This document shows, piece by piece, positions 9,091-22,140 of a stretch of DNA of 64,000 nt. Source of the stretch: Karalla daura (lineage: Eukaryota; Chordata; Actinopteri; Chaetodontiformes; Leiognathidae); contig CM055197.1 of NCBI GenBank assembly GCA_029224185.1, positions 23,016,862-23,080,861 of the forward strand. The letters are read 5' to 3'. The notes under the pieces were generated by a model that saw only the letters and a program-made list of their open reading frames with translations, was not told the DNA's origin and ran no database searches. The translations under genes and the position numbers were made by a program. Numbering within the stretch: position 1 is the first letter of the stretch; every line of letters begins with the position of its first letter.

Positions 9091-12000
9091 TCAATTTGTC
9101 ACTGTGACATTGTCAGGTGCCTTCCTCATGTAGTGAGTATTTTGATGATATCTCTGTGACTCGAATAGGAAAATACAAAAGGACAACATTGAAAAGAAAA
9201 GTCTGCCCTGTGTAATTAGCTTGATTTTGAAATCCAAAATCAGACTTATGAAAAAGGATTTACTCTTACCCTCCTGAACACAAATGGGTGAAGGAGGAAC
9301 TAAATTGATCATTCTAAAATCAAAGTAATGATACATTGACGTTCCTGAGCAGCCTATACTCAATGGACTAAAGTCGAGATGACCTGAACATTTCCCAAAG
9401 GAATCACGCTTTGAAGTCTTCAGGAAGATCAAAGGCGTCAGCGATGATGTCACACTGGCTCACCTTGTCTGACATCAATATGTCACTGTGACATTATCAG
9501 GTGTCTTGCTCATGTAGTGAGTAGTCTGATGATATCTCTGTGACATCATTAGGAAAATAAAAAAAGACAACATTGGAAAGAAAAGTCTGCCCTGGGTAAT
9601 TAGCTTGATTTTGTAATCCAATATCAAGGTAATGAGAAAGGGGTTGCACTTGACCTCCAAAACTCAAATGGGTGGAGGAGGAACAAAACTGAACATTCTA
9701 AAATCAAAGTAATTACACTTTGATAGTGCTTAGCAACTTAAAGTCAAAGGACTAAAGTTGATATGACTTGAACTTTTCCCAAAGGAATCACGCTTTGAAG
9801 TCTTCAGGAAGATCAAAGGCGTCAGCGATGATGTCACACTGGCTCACCTTGTCTGACATCAATATGTCACTGTGACATTGTCAGGTGCCTTCCTCATGTA
9901 GTGAGTATTTTGATGATATCTCTGTGACTCGAATAGGAAAATACAAAAGGACAACTTTGAAAAGAAAAGTCTGCCCTGTGTAATTAGCTTGATTTTGAAA
10001 TCAAAAATCAGACTTATGACAAAGGATTTACTCTTAACCTCCTAAACACAAATGGGTGAAGGAGGAACTAAATTGATCATTCCAAAATCAAAGTAGTGAT
10101 ACATTGACGTTCCTGAGCAGCCTCAACTCAATGGACTAAAGTCGAGATGACCTGAACATCTCCCAAAGGAATCACGCTTTGAAGTCTTCAGGAAGATCAA
10201 AGGCGTCAGCGATGATGTCACACTGGCTCACCTTGTCTGACATCAATATGTCACTGTGACATTATCAGGTGTCTTTCTCATGTAGTGAGTAGTCTGATGA
10301 CATCTCTGTGACATCATTAGGAAAATAAAAAAAGACAAAATTGAAAAGAAAAGTCTGCCCTGGGTAATTAGCATGATTTTGTAATCCAAAATCAAGGTAA
10401 TGAGAAAGGGGTTACACTTGACCTCCTAAACTCAAATGGGTGGAGGAGGAACAAAACTGATCATTCAAAAATCAAAGTAATTACACTTTGATAGTGCTTA
10501 GCAACTTAAAGTCAAAGGACGAAAGTTGATATGACTTGAACATATCCCAAAGGAATCACGCTTTGAAGTCTTCAGGAAGATCAAAGGCGTCAGCGATGAT
10601 GTCACACTGGCTCACCTTGTCTGACATCAATTTGTCACTGTGACATTGTCAGGTGCCTTCCTCATGTAGTGAGTATTTTGATGATATCTCTGTGACTCGA
10701 ATAGGAAAATACAAAAGGACAACATTGAAAAGAAAAGTCTGCCCTGTGTAATTAGCTTGATTTTGAAATCCAAAATCAGACTTATGAAAAAGGATTTACT
10801 CTTACCCTCCTGAACACAAATGGGTGAAGGAGGAACTAAATTGATCATTCTAAAATCAAAGTAATGATACATTGACGTTCCTGAGCAGCCTATACTCAAT
10901 GGACTAAAGTCGAGATGACCTGAACATTTCCCAAAGGAATCACGCTTTGAAGTCTTCAGGAAGATCAAAGGCGTCAGCGATGATGTCACACTGGCTCACC
11001 TTGTCTGACATCAATATGTCACTGTGACATTATCAGGTGTCTTGCTCATGTAGTGAGTAGTCTGATGATATCTCTGTGACATCATTAGGAAAATAAAAAA
11101 AGACAACATTGGAAAGAAAAGTCTGCCCTGGGTAATTAGCTTGATTTTGTAATCCAATATCAAGGTAATGAGAAAGGGGTTGCACTTGACCTCCAAAACT
11201 CAAATGGGTGGAGGAGGAACAAAACTGAACATTCTAAAATCAAAGTAATTACACTTTGATAGTGCTTAGCAACTTAAAGTCAAAGGACTAAAGTTGATAT
11301 GACTTGAACTTTTCCCAAAGGAATCACGCTTTGAAGTCTTCAGGAAGATCAAAGGCGTCAGCGATGATGTCACACTGGCTCACCTTGTCTGACATCAATA
11401 TGTCACTGTGACATTGTCAGGTGCCTTCCTCATGTAGTGAGTATTTTGATGATATCTCTGTGACTCGAATAGGAAAATACAAAAGGACAACTTTGAAAAG
11501 AAAAGTCTGCCCTGGGTAATTAGCTTGATATTGAAATCAAAAATCAGACTTATGACAAAGGATTTACTCTTAACCTCCTAAACACAAATGGGTGAAGGAG
11601 GAACTAAATTGATCATTCCAAAATCAAAGTAGTGATACATTGACGTTCCTGAGCAGCCTCAACTCAATGGACTAAAGTCGAGATGACCTGAACATCTCCC
11701 AAAGGAATCACGCTTTGAAGTCTTCAGGAAGATCAAAGGCGTCAGCGATGATGTCACACTGGCTCACCTTGTCTGACATCAATATGTCACTGTGACATTA
11801 TCAGGTGTCTTTCTCATGTAGTGAGTAGTCTGATGACATCTCTGTGACATCATTAGGAAAATAAAAAAAGACAACATTGAAAAGAAAAGTCTGCCCTGGG
11901 TAATTAGCATGATTTTGTAATCCAAAATCAAGGTAATGAGAAAGGGGTTACACTTGACCTCCTAAACTCAAATGGGTGGAGGAGGAACAAAACTGATCAT

Positions 12001-13698
12001 TCAAAAATCAAAGTAATTACACTTTGATAGTGCTTAGCAACTTAAAGTCAAAGGACGAAAGTTGATATGACTTGAACATATCCCAAAGGAATCACGCTTT
12101 GAAGTCTTCAGGAAGATCAAAGGCGTCAGCGATGATGTCACACTGGCTCACCTTGTCTGACATCAATTTGTCACTGTGACATTGTCAGGTGCCTTCCTCA
12201 TGTAGTGAGTATTTTGATGATATCTCTGTGACTCGAATAGGAAAATACAAAAGGACAACATTGAAAAGAAAAGTCTGCCCTGTGTAATTAGCTTGATTTT
12301 GAAATCCAAAATCAGACTTATGAAAAAGGATTTACTCTTACCCTCCTGAACACAAATGGGTGAAGGAGGAACTAAATTGATCATTCTAAAATCAAAGTAA
12401 TGATACATTGACGTTCCTGAGCAGCCTATACTCAATGGACTAAAGTCGAGATGACCTGAACATTTCCCAAAGGAATCACGCTTTGAAGTCTTCAGGAAGA
12501 TCAAAGGCGTCAGCGATGATGTCACACTGGCTCACCTTGTCTGACATCAATATGTCACTGTGACATTATCAGGTGTCTTGCTCATGTAGTGAGTAGTCTG
12601 ATGATATCTCTGTGACATCATTAGGAAAATAAAAAAAGACAACATTGGAAAGAAAAGTCTGCCCTGGGTAATTAGCTTGATTTTGTAATCCAATATCAAG
12701 GTAATGAGAAAGGGGTTGCACTTGACCTCCAAAACTCAAATGGGTGGAGGAGGAACAAAACTGAACATTCTAAAATCAAAGTAATTACACTTTGATAGTG
12801 CTTAGCAACTTAAAGTCAAAGGACTAAAGTTGATATGACTTGAACATTTCCCAAAGGAATCACGCTTTGAAGTCTTCAGGAAGATCAAAGGCGTCAGCGA
12901 TGATGTCACACTGGCTCACCTTGTCTGACATCAATATGTCACTGTGACATTGTCAGGTGCCTTCCTCATGTAGTGAGTATTTTGATGATATCTCTGTGAC
13001 TCGAATAGGAAAATACAAAAGGACAACTTTGAAAAGAAAAGTCTGCCCTGGGTAATTAGCTTGATTTTGAAATCAAAAATCAGACTTATGACAAAGGATT
13101 TACTCTTAACCTCCTAAACACAAATGGGTGAAGGAGGAACTAAATTGATCATTCCAAAATCAAAGTAGTGATACATTGACGTTCCTGAGCAGCCTCAACT
13201 CAATGGACTAAAGTCGAGATGACCTGAACATCTCCCAAAGGAATCACGCTTTGAAGTCTTCAGGAAGATCAAAGGCGTCAGCGATGATGTCACACTGGCT
13301 CACCTTGTCTGACATCAATATGTCACTGTGACATTATCAGGTGTCTTTCTCATGTAGTGAGTAGTCTGATGACATCTCTGTGACATCATTAGGAAAATAA
13401 AAAAAGACAACATTGAAAAGAAAAGTCTGCCCTGGGTAATTAGCATGATTTTGTAATCCAAAATCAAGGTAATGAGAAAGGGGTTACACTTGACCTCCTA
13501 AACTCAAATGGGTGGAGGAGGAACAAAACTGATCATTCAAAAATCAAAGTAATTACACTTTGATAGTGCTTAGCAACTTAAAGTCAAAGGACGAAAGTTG
13601 ATATGACTTGAACAAATCCCAAAGGAATCACGCTTTGAAGTCTTCAGGAAGATCAAAGGCGTCAGCGATGATGTCACACTGGCTCACCTTGTCTGACA
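9091..13698. repeat. Three tandem copies of the 1,536-bp 4-mer HOR
   Basis: The copies are 9091-10626, 10627-12162 and 12163-13698, each A1-B1-A5-B2 and all built of 384-bp monomers. The third is followed by a truncated A1-B1 (13699-14466) before the order changes to A3-A4. Five further complete copies lie at 24443, 28667, 30203, 37874 and 44014. In all of these the A1 unit starts with the ATTTGTCAC junction variant, which depends on the B2 before it. Confidence 0.94.
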
Positions 13699-14466
13699 TC
13701 AATTTGTCACTGTGACATTGTCAGGTGCCTTCCTCATGTAGTGAGTATTTTGATGATATCTCTGTGACTCGAATAGGAAAATACAAAAGGACAACATTGA
13801 AAAGAAAAGTCTGCCCTGTGCAATTAGCTTGATTTTGAAATCCAAAATCAGACTTATGAAAAAGGATTTACTCTTACCCTCCTGAACACAAATGGGTGAA
13901 GGAGGAACTAAATTGATCATTCTAAAATCAAAGTAATGATACATTGACGTTCCTGAGCAGCCTCAACTCAATGGACTAAAGTCGAGATGACCTGAACATT
14001 TCCCAAAGGAATCACGCTTTGAAGTCTTCAGGAAGATCAAAGGCGTCAGCGATGATGTCACACTGGCTCACCTTGTCTGACATCAATATGTCACTGTGAC
14101 ATTATCAGGTGTCTTGCTCATGTAGTGAGTAGTCTGATGATATCTCTGTGACATCATTAGGAAAATAAAAAAAGACAACATTGGAAAGAAAAGTCTGCCC
14201 TGGGTAATTAGCTTGATTTCGTAATCCAATATCAAGGTAATGAGAAAGGGGTTGCACTTGACCTCCAAAACTCAAATGGGTGGAGGAGGAACAAAACTGA
14301 ACATTCTAAAATCAAAGTAATTACACTTTGATAGTGCTTAGCAACTTAAAGTCAAAGGACTAAAGTTGATATGACTTGAACTTTTCCCAAAGGAATCACG
14401 CTTTGAAGTCTTCAGGAAGATCAAAGGCGTCAGCGATGATGTCACACTGGCTCACCTTGTCTGACA

Positions 14467-17148
14467 TCAATATGTCACTGTGACATTGTCAGGTGCCTTC
14501 CTCATGTAGTGAGTATTTTGATGATATCTCTTGACTCGAATAGGAAAATAAAAAAGGACAACTTTGAAAAGAAAAGTCTGCCCTGTGTAATTAGCTTGAC
14601 TTTGAAATCAAAAATCAGACTTATGACAATGGATTTACTCCTAACTTCCTTCACACAAATGGGTGAAGGAGGAACTAAATTGATCATTCCAAAATCAAAG
14701 TAGTGATACATTGACGTTCCTGAGCAGCCTCAACTCAATGGACTAAAGTCGAGATGACCTGAACATCTCCCAAAGGAATCACGCTTTGAAGTCTTCAGGA
14801 AGATCAAAGGCGTCAGCGATGATGTCACACTGGCTCACCTTGTCTGACATCAATATGTCACTGTGACATTGTCAGGTGCCTTTCTCATGTAGTGAGTATT
14901 TTGATGATATCTCTTGACTCGAATAGGAACATACAAAAGGACAACATTGAAAAGAAAAGTCTGCCCTGGGTAATTAGCTTGATTTTGAAATCCAAAATCA
15001 GACTTATGAAAAAGGATTTACTCTTACCCTCCTGAACACAAATGGGTGAAGGAGGAACTAAATTGATCATTCAAAAATCAAAGTAATGATACATTGACGT
15101 TGCAGAGCAGCCTAAACTCAATGGACTAAAGTCGAGATGACCTGAACATCTCTCAAAGGAATCACGCTTTGAAGTCTTCAGGAAGATCAAAGGCGTCAGC
15201 GATGATGTCACACTGGCTCACCTTGTCTGACATCAATATGTCACTGTGACATTGTCAGGTGCCTTCCTCATGCAGTGAGTATTTTGATGATATCTCTGTG
15301 ACTCGAATAGGAAAATACAAAAGGACAACTTTGAAAAGAAAAGTCTGCCCTGGGTAATTAGCTTGATTTTGAAATCAAAAATCAGACTTATGACAAAGGA
15401 TTTACTCTTAACTTCCTTCACACAAATGGGTGAAGGAGGAACTAAATTGATCATTCCAAAATCAAAGTAGTGATACATTGACGTTCCTGAGCAGCCTCAA
15501 CTCAATGGACTAAAGTCGAGATGACCTGAACATCTCCCAAAGGAATCACGCTTTGAAGTCTTCAGGAAGATCAAAGGCGTCAGCGATGATGTCACACTGG
15601 CTCACCTTGTCTGACATCAATATGTCACTGTGACATTGTCAGGTGCCTTCCTCATGTAGTGAGTATTTTGATGATATCTCTTGACTCGAATAGGAAAATA
15701 AAAAAGGACAACTTTGAAAAGAAAAGTCTGCCCTGGGTAATTAGCTTGACTTTGAAATCAAAAATCAGACTTATGACAAAGGATTTACTCTTAACTTCCT
15801 TCACACAAATGGGTGAAGGAGGAACTAAATTGATCATTCCAAAATCAAAGTAGTGATACATTGACGTTCCTGAGCAGCCTCAACTCAATGGACTAAAGTC
15901 GAGATGACCTGAACATCTCCCAAAGGAATCACGCTTTGAAGTCTTCAGGAAGATCAAAGGCGTCAGCGATGATGTCACACTGGCTCACCTTGTCTGACAT
16001 CAATATGTCACTGTGACATTGTCAGGTGCCTTCCTCATGTAGTGAGTATTTTGATGATATCTCTTGACTCGAATAGGAACATACAAAAGGACAACATTGA
16101 AAAGAAAAGTCTGCCCTGGGTAATTAGCTTGATTTTGAAATCCAAAATCAGACTTATGAAAAAGGATTTACTCTTACCCTCCTGAACACAAATGGGTGAA
16201 GGAGGAACTAAATTGATCATTCTAAAATCAAAGTAATGATACATTGACGTTGCAGAGCAGCCTAAACTCAATGGACTAAAGTCGAGATGACCTGAACATC
16301 TCTCAAAGGAATCACGCTTTGAAGTCTTCAGGAAGATCAAAGGCGTCAGCGATGATGTCACACTGGCTCACCTTGTCTGACATCAATATGTCACTGTGAC
16401 ATTGTCAGGTGCCTTCCTCATGTAGTGAGTATTTTGATGATATCTCTTGACTCGAATAGGAAAATAAAAAAGAACAACTTTGAAAAGAAAAGTCTGCCCT
16501 GGGTAATTAGCTTGATTTTGAAATCCAATATCAAGGTAATGAGAAAGGGGTTGCACTTGACCTCCAAAACTCAAATGGGTGGAGGAGGAACAAAACTGAA
16601 CATTCTAAAATCAAAGTAATTACACTTTGATAGTGCTTAGCAACTTAAAGTCAAAGGACTAAAGTTGATATGACTTGAACTTTTCCCAAAGGAATCACGC
16701 TTTGAAGTCTTCAGGAAGATCAAAGGCGTCAGCGATGATGTCACACTGGCTCACCTTGTCTGACATCAATATGTCACTGTGACATTGTCAGGTGCCTTCC
16801 TCATGTAGTGAGTATTTTGATGATATCTCTTGACTCGAATAGGAAAATAAAAAAGGACAACATTGAAAAGAAAAGTCTGCCCTGTGTAATTAGCTTGATT
16901 TTGAAATCTAAAATCAGACTAATGAAAAAGGATTTACTCTGACCCTCCGTAACACAAATGGATGAAGGAGGAACTAAATTGATCATTCTAAAATCAAAGT
17001 AGTGATACATTGACGTTGCTGAGCAGCCTAAACTCAATGGACTAAAGTCGAGATGACCTGAACATTTCCCAAAGGAATCACGCTTTGAAGTCTTCAGGAA
17101 GATCAAAGGCGTCAGCGATGATGTCACACTGGCTCACCTTGTCTGACA
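14467..17148. repeat. A3/A4/A2 stretch and A/B chimera before the central block
   Basis: Monomer starts: 14467 A3, 14850 A4, 15233 A2, 15617 A3, 16000 A4, 16383 A/B chimera, 16766 divergent A. The order B1-A3-A4-A2-A3-A4 (from 14083) recurs at 32891, and B1-A3-A4-A2-A3 at 39794. The unit at 14467 has private changes (CCTGTGTAATT, GACAATGG, CTCCTAAC). The unit at 16766 carries GACTAATGAAAAAGG, CTCTGACCCTCCG and ATGGATGAAGG. It combines the 383-bp deletion with features of the central subfamily, so it is a transition monomer. Confidence 0.9.
16383..16765. repeat. A3v-to-B1 chimeric monomer
   Basis: The first part is A3v (CTCTTGACTCG, AAAAAAGAACAAC). The second part is B1 (CAATATCAAGG, GGGGTTGCACTTG, GAACATTC, AACTTTTCCC). 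The class-A base at 16521 and the class-B base at 16529 bracket the switch to about 8 bp. It lies in the A-T rich inverted repeat. This is the only clear class-A-to-class-B switch inside one monomer. Confidence 0.88.
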
Positions 17149-17532
17149 TCAATATGTCACTGTGACATTATCAGGTGTCTTTCTCATGTAGTGAGTAGTC
17201 TGATGATATCTCTGTGACATCATTAGGAAAATAAAGAAAGACAACATTGAAAAGAAAAGTCTGCCCTGGGTAAATAGCTTGATTTTGTAATCCAAAATCA
17301 AGGCAATGAGAAAAGGGTTGCACTTGACCTCCTAAACTCAAATGGGTGGAGGAGGAACAAAACTGATCATTCTAAAATCAAAGTAATTACACTTTGATAG
17401 TGCTTAGCAACTTAAAGTCAAAGGACTAAAGTTGATATGACCTGAACATTTCCCAAAGGAATCACGCTTTGAAGTCTTCAGGAAGATCAAAGGCGTCAGC
17501 GATGATGTCACACTGGCTCACCTTGTCTGACA
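17149..17532. repeat. B3 monomer, left copy (384 bp)
   Basis: A class-B unit intermediate between B1 and B2. It has B2-like GTGTCTTTCTC and CCTCCTAAACTC, and B1-like GATGATATCTC, GGACTAAAG and AACATTTCCC. Private changes are AAATAAAGAAAGAC, GGGTAAATAGC and AAGGCAATGAGAAAAGGG. It may be close to the ancestral class-B form; that is inference. Confidence 0.88.
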
Positions 17533-18684
17533 TCAATATGTCACTGTGACATTGTCAGGTGCCTTCCTCATGTAGTGAGTATTTTGATGATATCTCTGTG
17601 ACTCAAATAGGAAAATAAAAAAGGACAACTTTGAAAAGAAAAGTCTGCCCTGGGTAATTAGCTTGATTTTGAAATCCAAAATCAGACTTATGACAAAGGA
17701 TTTACTCTTAACTTCCTTCACACAAATGGGTGAAGGTGGAACTAAATTGATCATTCTAAAATCAAAGTAATGATACATTGACGTTCCTGAGCAGCCTATA
17801 CTCAATGGACTAAAGTCGAGATGACCTGAACATTTCCCAAAGGAAGCACGCTTTGAAGTCTTCAGGAAGATCAAAGGCGTCAGCAATGTTGTCACACTGG
17901 CTCACCTTGTCTGACATCAATATGTCACTGTGACATTGTCAGGTGCCTTCCTCATGTAATGAGTATTTTGGTGATATCTCTGTGACTCGAATAGGAAAAT
18001 AAAAAAGGACAACTTTGAAAAGAAAAGTCTGCCCTGGGTAATTAGCTTGATTTTGAAATCCAAAATCAGACTTATGACAAAGGATTTACTCTTAACTTCC
18101 TTCACACAAATGGGTGAAGGTGGAACTAAATTGATCATTCTAAAATCAAAGTAATGATACATTGACGTTCCTGAGCAGCCTATACTCAATGGACTAAAGT
18201 CGAGATGACCTGAACATCTCTCAAAGGAATCACACTTTGAAGTCTTCAGGAAGATCAAAGGCGTCAGCGATGATGTCACACTGGCTCACCTTGTCTGACA
18301 TCAATATGTCACTGTGACATTGTCAGGTGCCTTCCTCATGTAGTGAGTATTTTGATGATATTTCTGTGACTCGAATAGGAAAATACAAAAGGACAACATT
18401 GAAAAGAAAAGTCTGCCCTGTGTAATTAGCTTGATTTTGAAATCCAAAATCAGACTAATGAAAAAGGATTTACTCTTACCCTCCTTAACACAAATGGGTG
18501 AAGGAGGAACTAAATTGATCATTCTAAAATCAAAGTAATGATACATTGACGTTGCTGAGCAGCCTAAACTCAATGGACTAAAGTCGAGATGACCTGAACA
18601 TTTCCCAAAGGAATCACGCTTTGAAGTCTTCAGGAAGATCAAAGGCGTCAGCGATGATGTCACACTGGCTCACCTTGTCTGACA
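17533..18684. repeat. Central trimer unit (3 x 384 bp)
   Basis: Three class-A monomers make the trimer best seen here and repeated at 18685. The first has GGAAGCACG and GAAGGTGGAAC. The second has CATGTAATGAG, GAAGGTGGAAC and CACACTTTGAAG. The third has GATATTTCTG, GACTAATGAAAAAGG and CCTCCTTAACAC. Later trimers (from 19837) exchange members, so the 1,152-bp period decays to the right. Confidence 0.82.
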
Positions 18685-21600
18685 TCAATATGTCACTGTG
18701 ACATTGTCAGGTGCCTTCCTCATGTAATGAGTATTTTGGTGATATCTCTGTGACTCGAATAGGAAAATAAAAAAGGACAACTTTGAAAAGAAAAGTCTGC
18801 CCTGGGTAATTAGCTTGATTTTGAAATCCAAAATCAGACTTATGACAAAGGATTTACTCTTAACTTCCTTCACACAAATGGGTGAAGGTGGAACTAAATT
18901 GATCATTCTAAAATCAAAGTAATGATACATTGACGTTCCTGAGCAGCCTATACTCAATGGACTAAAGTCGAGATGACCTGAACATTTCCCAAAGGAAGCA
19001 CGCTTTGAAGTCTTCAGGAAGATCAAAGGCGTCAGCAATGATGTCACACTGGCTCACCTTGTCTGACATCAATATGTCACTGTGACATTGTCAGGTGCCT
19101 TCCTCATGTAATGAGTATTTTGGTGATATCTCTGTGACTCGAATAGGAAAATAAAAAAGGACAACTTTGAAAAGAAAAGTCTGCCCTGGGTAATTAGCTT
19201 GATTTTGAAATCCAAAATCAGACTTATGACAAAGGATTTACTCTTAACTTCCTTCACACAAATGGGTGAAGGTGGAACTAAATTGATCATTCTAAAATCA
19301 AAGTAATGATACATTGACGTTCCTGAGCAGCCTATACTCAATGGACTAAAGTCGAGATGACCTGAACATCTCTCAAAGGAATCACACTTTGAAGTCTTCA
19401 GGAAGATCAAAGGCGTCAGCGATGATGTCACACTGGCTCACCTTGTCTGACATCAATATGTCACTGTGACATTGTCAGGTGCCTTCCTCATGTAGTGAGT
19501 ATTTTGATGATATTTCTGTGACTCGAATAGGAAAATACAAAAGGACAACATTGAAAAGAAAAGTCTGCCCTGTGTAATTAGCTTGATTTTGAAATCCAAA
19601 ATCAGACTTATGAAAAAGGATTTACTCTTACCCTCCTTAACACAAATGGGTGAAGGAGGAACTAAATTGATCATTCTAAAATCAAAGTAATGATACATTG
19701 ACGTTCCTGAGCAGCCTATACTCAATGGACTAAAGTCGAGATGACCTGAACATTTCCCAAAGGAAGCACGCTTTGAAGTCTTCAGGAAGATCAAAGGCGT
19801 CAGCGATGATGTCACACTGGCTCACCTTGTCTGACATCAATATGTCACTGTGACATTGTCAGGTGCCTTCCTCATGTAGTGAGTATTTTGATGATATCTC
19901 TGTGACTCGAATAGGAAAATACAAAAGGACAACATTGAAAAGAAAAGTCTGCCCTGTGTAATTAGCTTGATTTTGAAATCCAAAATCAGACTAATGAAAA
20001 AGGATTTACTCTTACCCTCCGTAACACAAATGGGTGAAGGAGGAACTAAATTGATCATTCTAAAATCAAAGTAGTGATACATTGACGTTCCTGAGCAGCC
20101 TAAACTCAATGGACTAAAGTCGAGATGACCTGAACATCTCTCAAAGGAATCACACTTTGAAGTCTTCAGGAAGATCAAAGGCGTCAGCGATGATGTCACA
20201 CTGGCTCACCTTGTCTGACATCAATATGTCACTGTGACATTGTCAGGTGCCTTCCTCATGTAGTGAGTATTTTGATGATATTTCTGTGACTCGAATAGGA
20301 AAATACAAAAGGACAACATTGAAAAGAAAAGTCTGCCCTGTGTAATTAGCTTGATTTTGAAATCCAAAATCAGACTAATGAAAAAGGATTTACTCTTACC
20401 CTCCTTAACACAAATGGGTGAAGGAGGAACTAAATTGATCATTCTAAAATCAAAGTAATGATACATTGACGTTGCTGAGCAGCCTAAACTCAATGGACTA
20501 AAGTCGAGATGACCTGAACATTTCCCAAAGGAATCACGCTTTGAAGTCTTCAGGAAGATCAAAGGCGTCAGCGATGATGTCACACTGGCTCACCTTGTCT
20601 GACATCAATATGTCACTGTGACATTGTCAGGTTCCTTCCTCATGTAGTGAGTATTTTGATGATATTTCTGTGACTCGAATAGGAAAATACAAAAGGACAA
20701 CATTGAAAAGAAAAGTCTGCCCTGTGTAATTAGCTTGATTTTGAAATCCAAAATCAGACTTATGAAAAAGGATTTACTCTTACCCTCCTTAACACAAATG
20801 GGTGAAGGAGGAACTAAATTGATCATTCTAAAATCAAAGTAATGATACATTGACGTTCCTGAGCAGCCTATACTCAATGGACTAAAGTCGAGATGACCTG
20901 AACATTTCCCAAAGGAAGCACGCTTTGAAGTCTTCAGGAAGATCAAAGGCGTCAGCGATGATGTCACACTGGCTCACCTTGTCTGACATCAATATGTCAC
21001 TGTGACATTGTCAGGTGCCTTCCTCATGTAGTGAGTATTTTGATGATATCTCTGTGACTCGAATAGGAAAATACAAAAGGACAACATTGAAAAGAAAAGT
21101 CTGCCCTGTGTAAATAGCTTGATTTTGAAATCCAAAATCAGACTAATGAAAAAGGATTTACTCTTACCCTCCGTAACACAAATGGGTGAAGGAGGAACTA
21201 AATTGATCATTCTAAAATCAAAGTAGTGATACATTGACGTTCCTGAGCAGCCTAAACTCAATGGACTAAAGTCGAGATGACCTGAACATCTCTCAAAGGA
21301 ATCACACTTTGAAGTCTTCAGGAAGATCAAAGGCGTCAGCGATGATGTCACACTGGCTCACCTTGTCTGACATCAATATGTCACTGTGACATTGTCAGGT
21401 GCCTTCCTCATGTAGTGAGTATTTTGATGATATTTCTGTGACTCGAATAGGAAAATACAAAAGGACAACATTGAAAAGAAAAGTCTGCCCTGTGTAATTA
21501 GCTTGATTTTGAAATCCAAAATCAGACTAATGAAAAAGGATTTACTCTTACCCTCCTTAACACAAATGGGTGAAGGAGGAACTAAATTGATCATTCTAAA

Positions 21601-22140
21601 ATCAAAGTAGTGATACATTGACGTTCCTGAGCAGCCTATACTCAATGGACTAAAGTCGAGATGACCTGAACATCTCTCAAAGGAATCACACTTTGAAGTC
21701 TTCAGGAAGATCAAAGGCGTCAGCGATGATGTCACACTGGCTCACCTTGTCTGACATCAATATGTCACTGTGACATTGTCAGGTGCCTTCCTCATGTAGT
21801 GAGTATTTTGATGATATTTCTGTGACTCGAATAGGAAAATACAAAAGGACAACATTGAAAAGAAAAGTCTGCCCTGTGTAATTAGCTTGATTTTGAAATC
21901 CAAAATCAGACTTATGAAAAAGGATTTACTCTTACCCTCCTTAACACAAATGGGTGAAGGAGGAACTAAATTGATCATTCTAAAATCAAAGTAATGATAC
22001 ATTGACGTTGCTGAGCAGCCTAAACTCAATGGACTAAAGTCGAGATGACCTGAACATTTCCCAAAGGAATCACGCTTTGAAGTCTTCAGGAAGATCAAAG
22101 GCGTCAGCGATGATGTCACACTGGCTCACCTTGTCTGACA

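Larger units (their letters stand above)
5636..14466. repeat. 4-mer HOR domain A1-B1-A5-B2, left copy
   Basis: Monomer starts: 5636 B2, 6020 A1, 6404 B1, 6788 A1, 7172 B1, 7556 A2, 7940 A3, 8323 A1 (variant with GTTGCAGAGC), 8707 B1, 9091 A1, 9475 B1, 9859 A5, 10243 B2, 10627 A1, 11011 B1, 11395 A5, 11779 B2, 12163 A1, 12547 B1, 12931 A5, 13315 B2, 13699 A1, 14083 B1. Three consecutive A1-B1-A5-B2 units begin at 9091, 10627 and 12163, exactly 1,536 bp apart. To their left the order degenerates to A1-B1 dimers (768 bp) broken by an A2-A3 pair. B1 tails alternate between AACTTTTCCC and AACATTTCCC, a useful allele for tracking copies. Confidence 0.94.

Noticed and set aside
17533..17895. Minus-strand ORFs of 61-120 codons in most class-A and many class-B monomers as possible genes
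   Set aside because: They recur only because 384 is divisible by three. Each closes within its monomer. Subtypes A5 and B2 have stops, 383-bp units shift frame, and differences between copies are often amino-acid changing. No signal of coding selection or known domain is visible.
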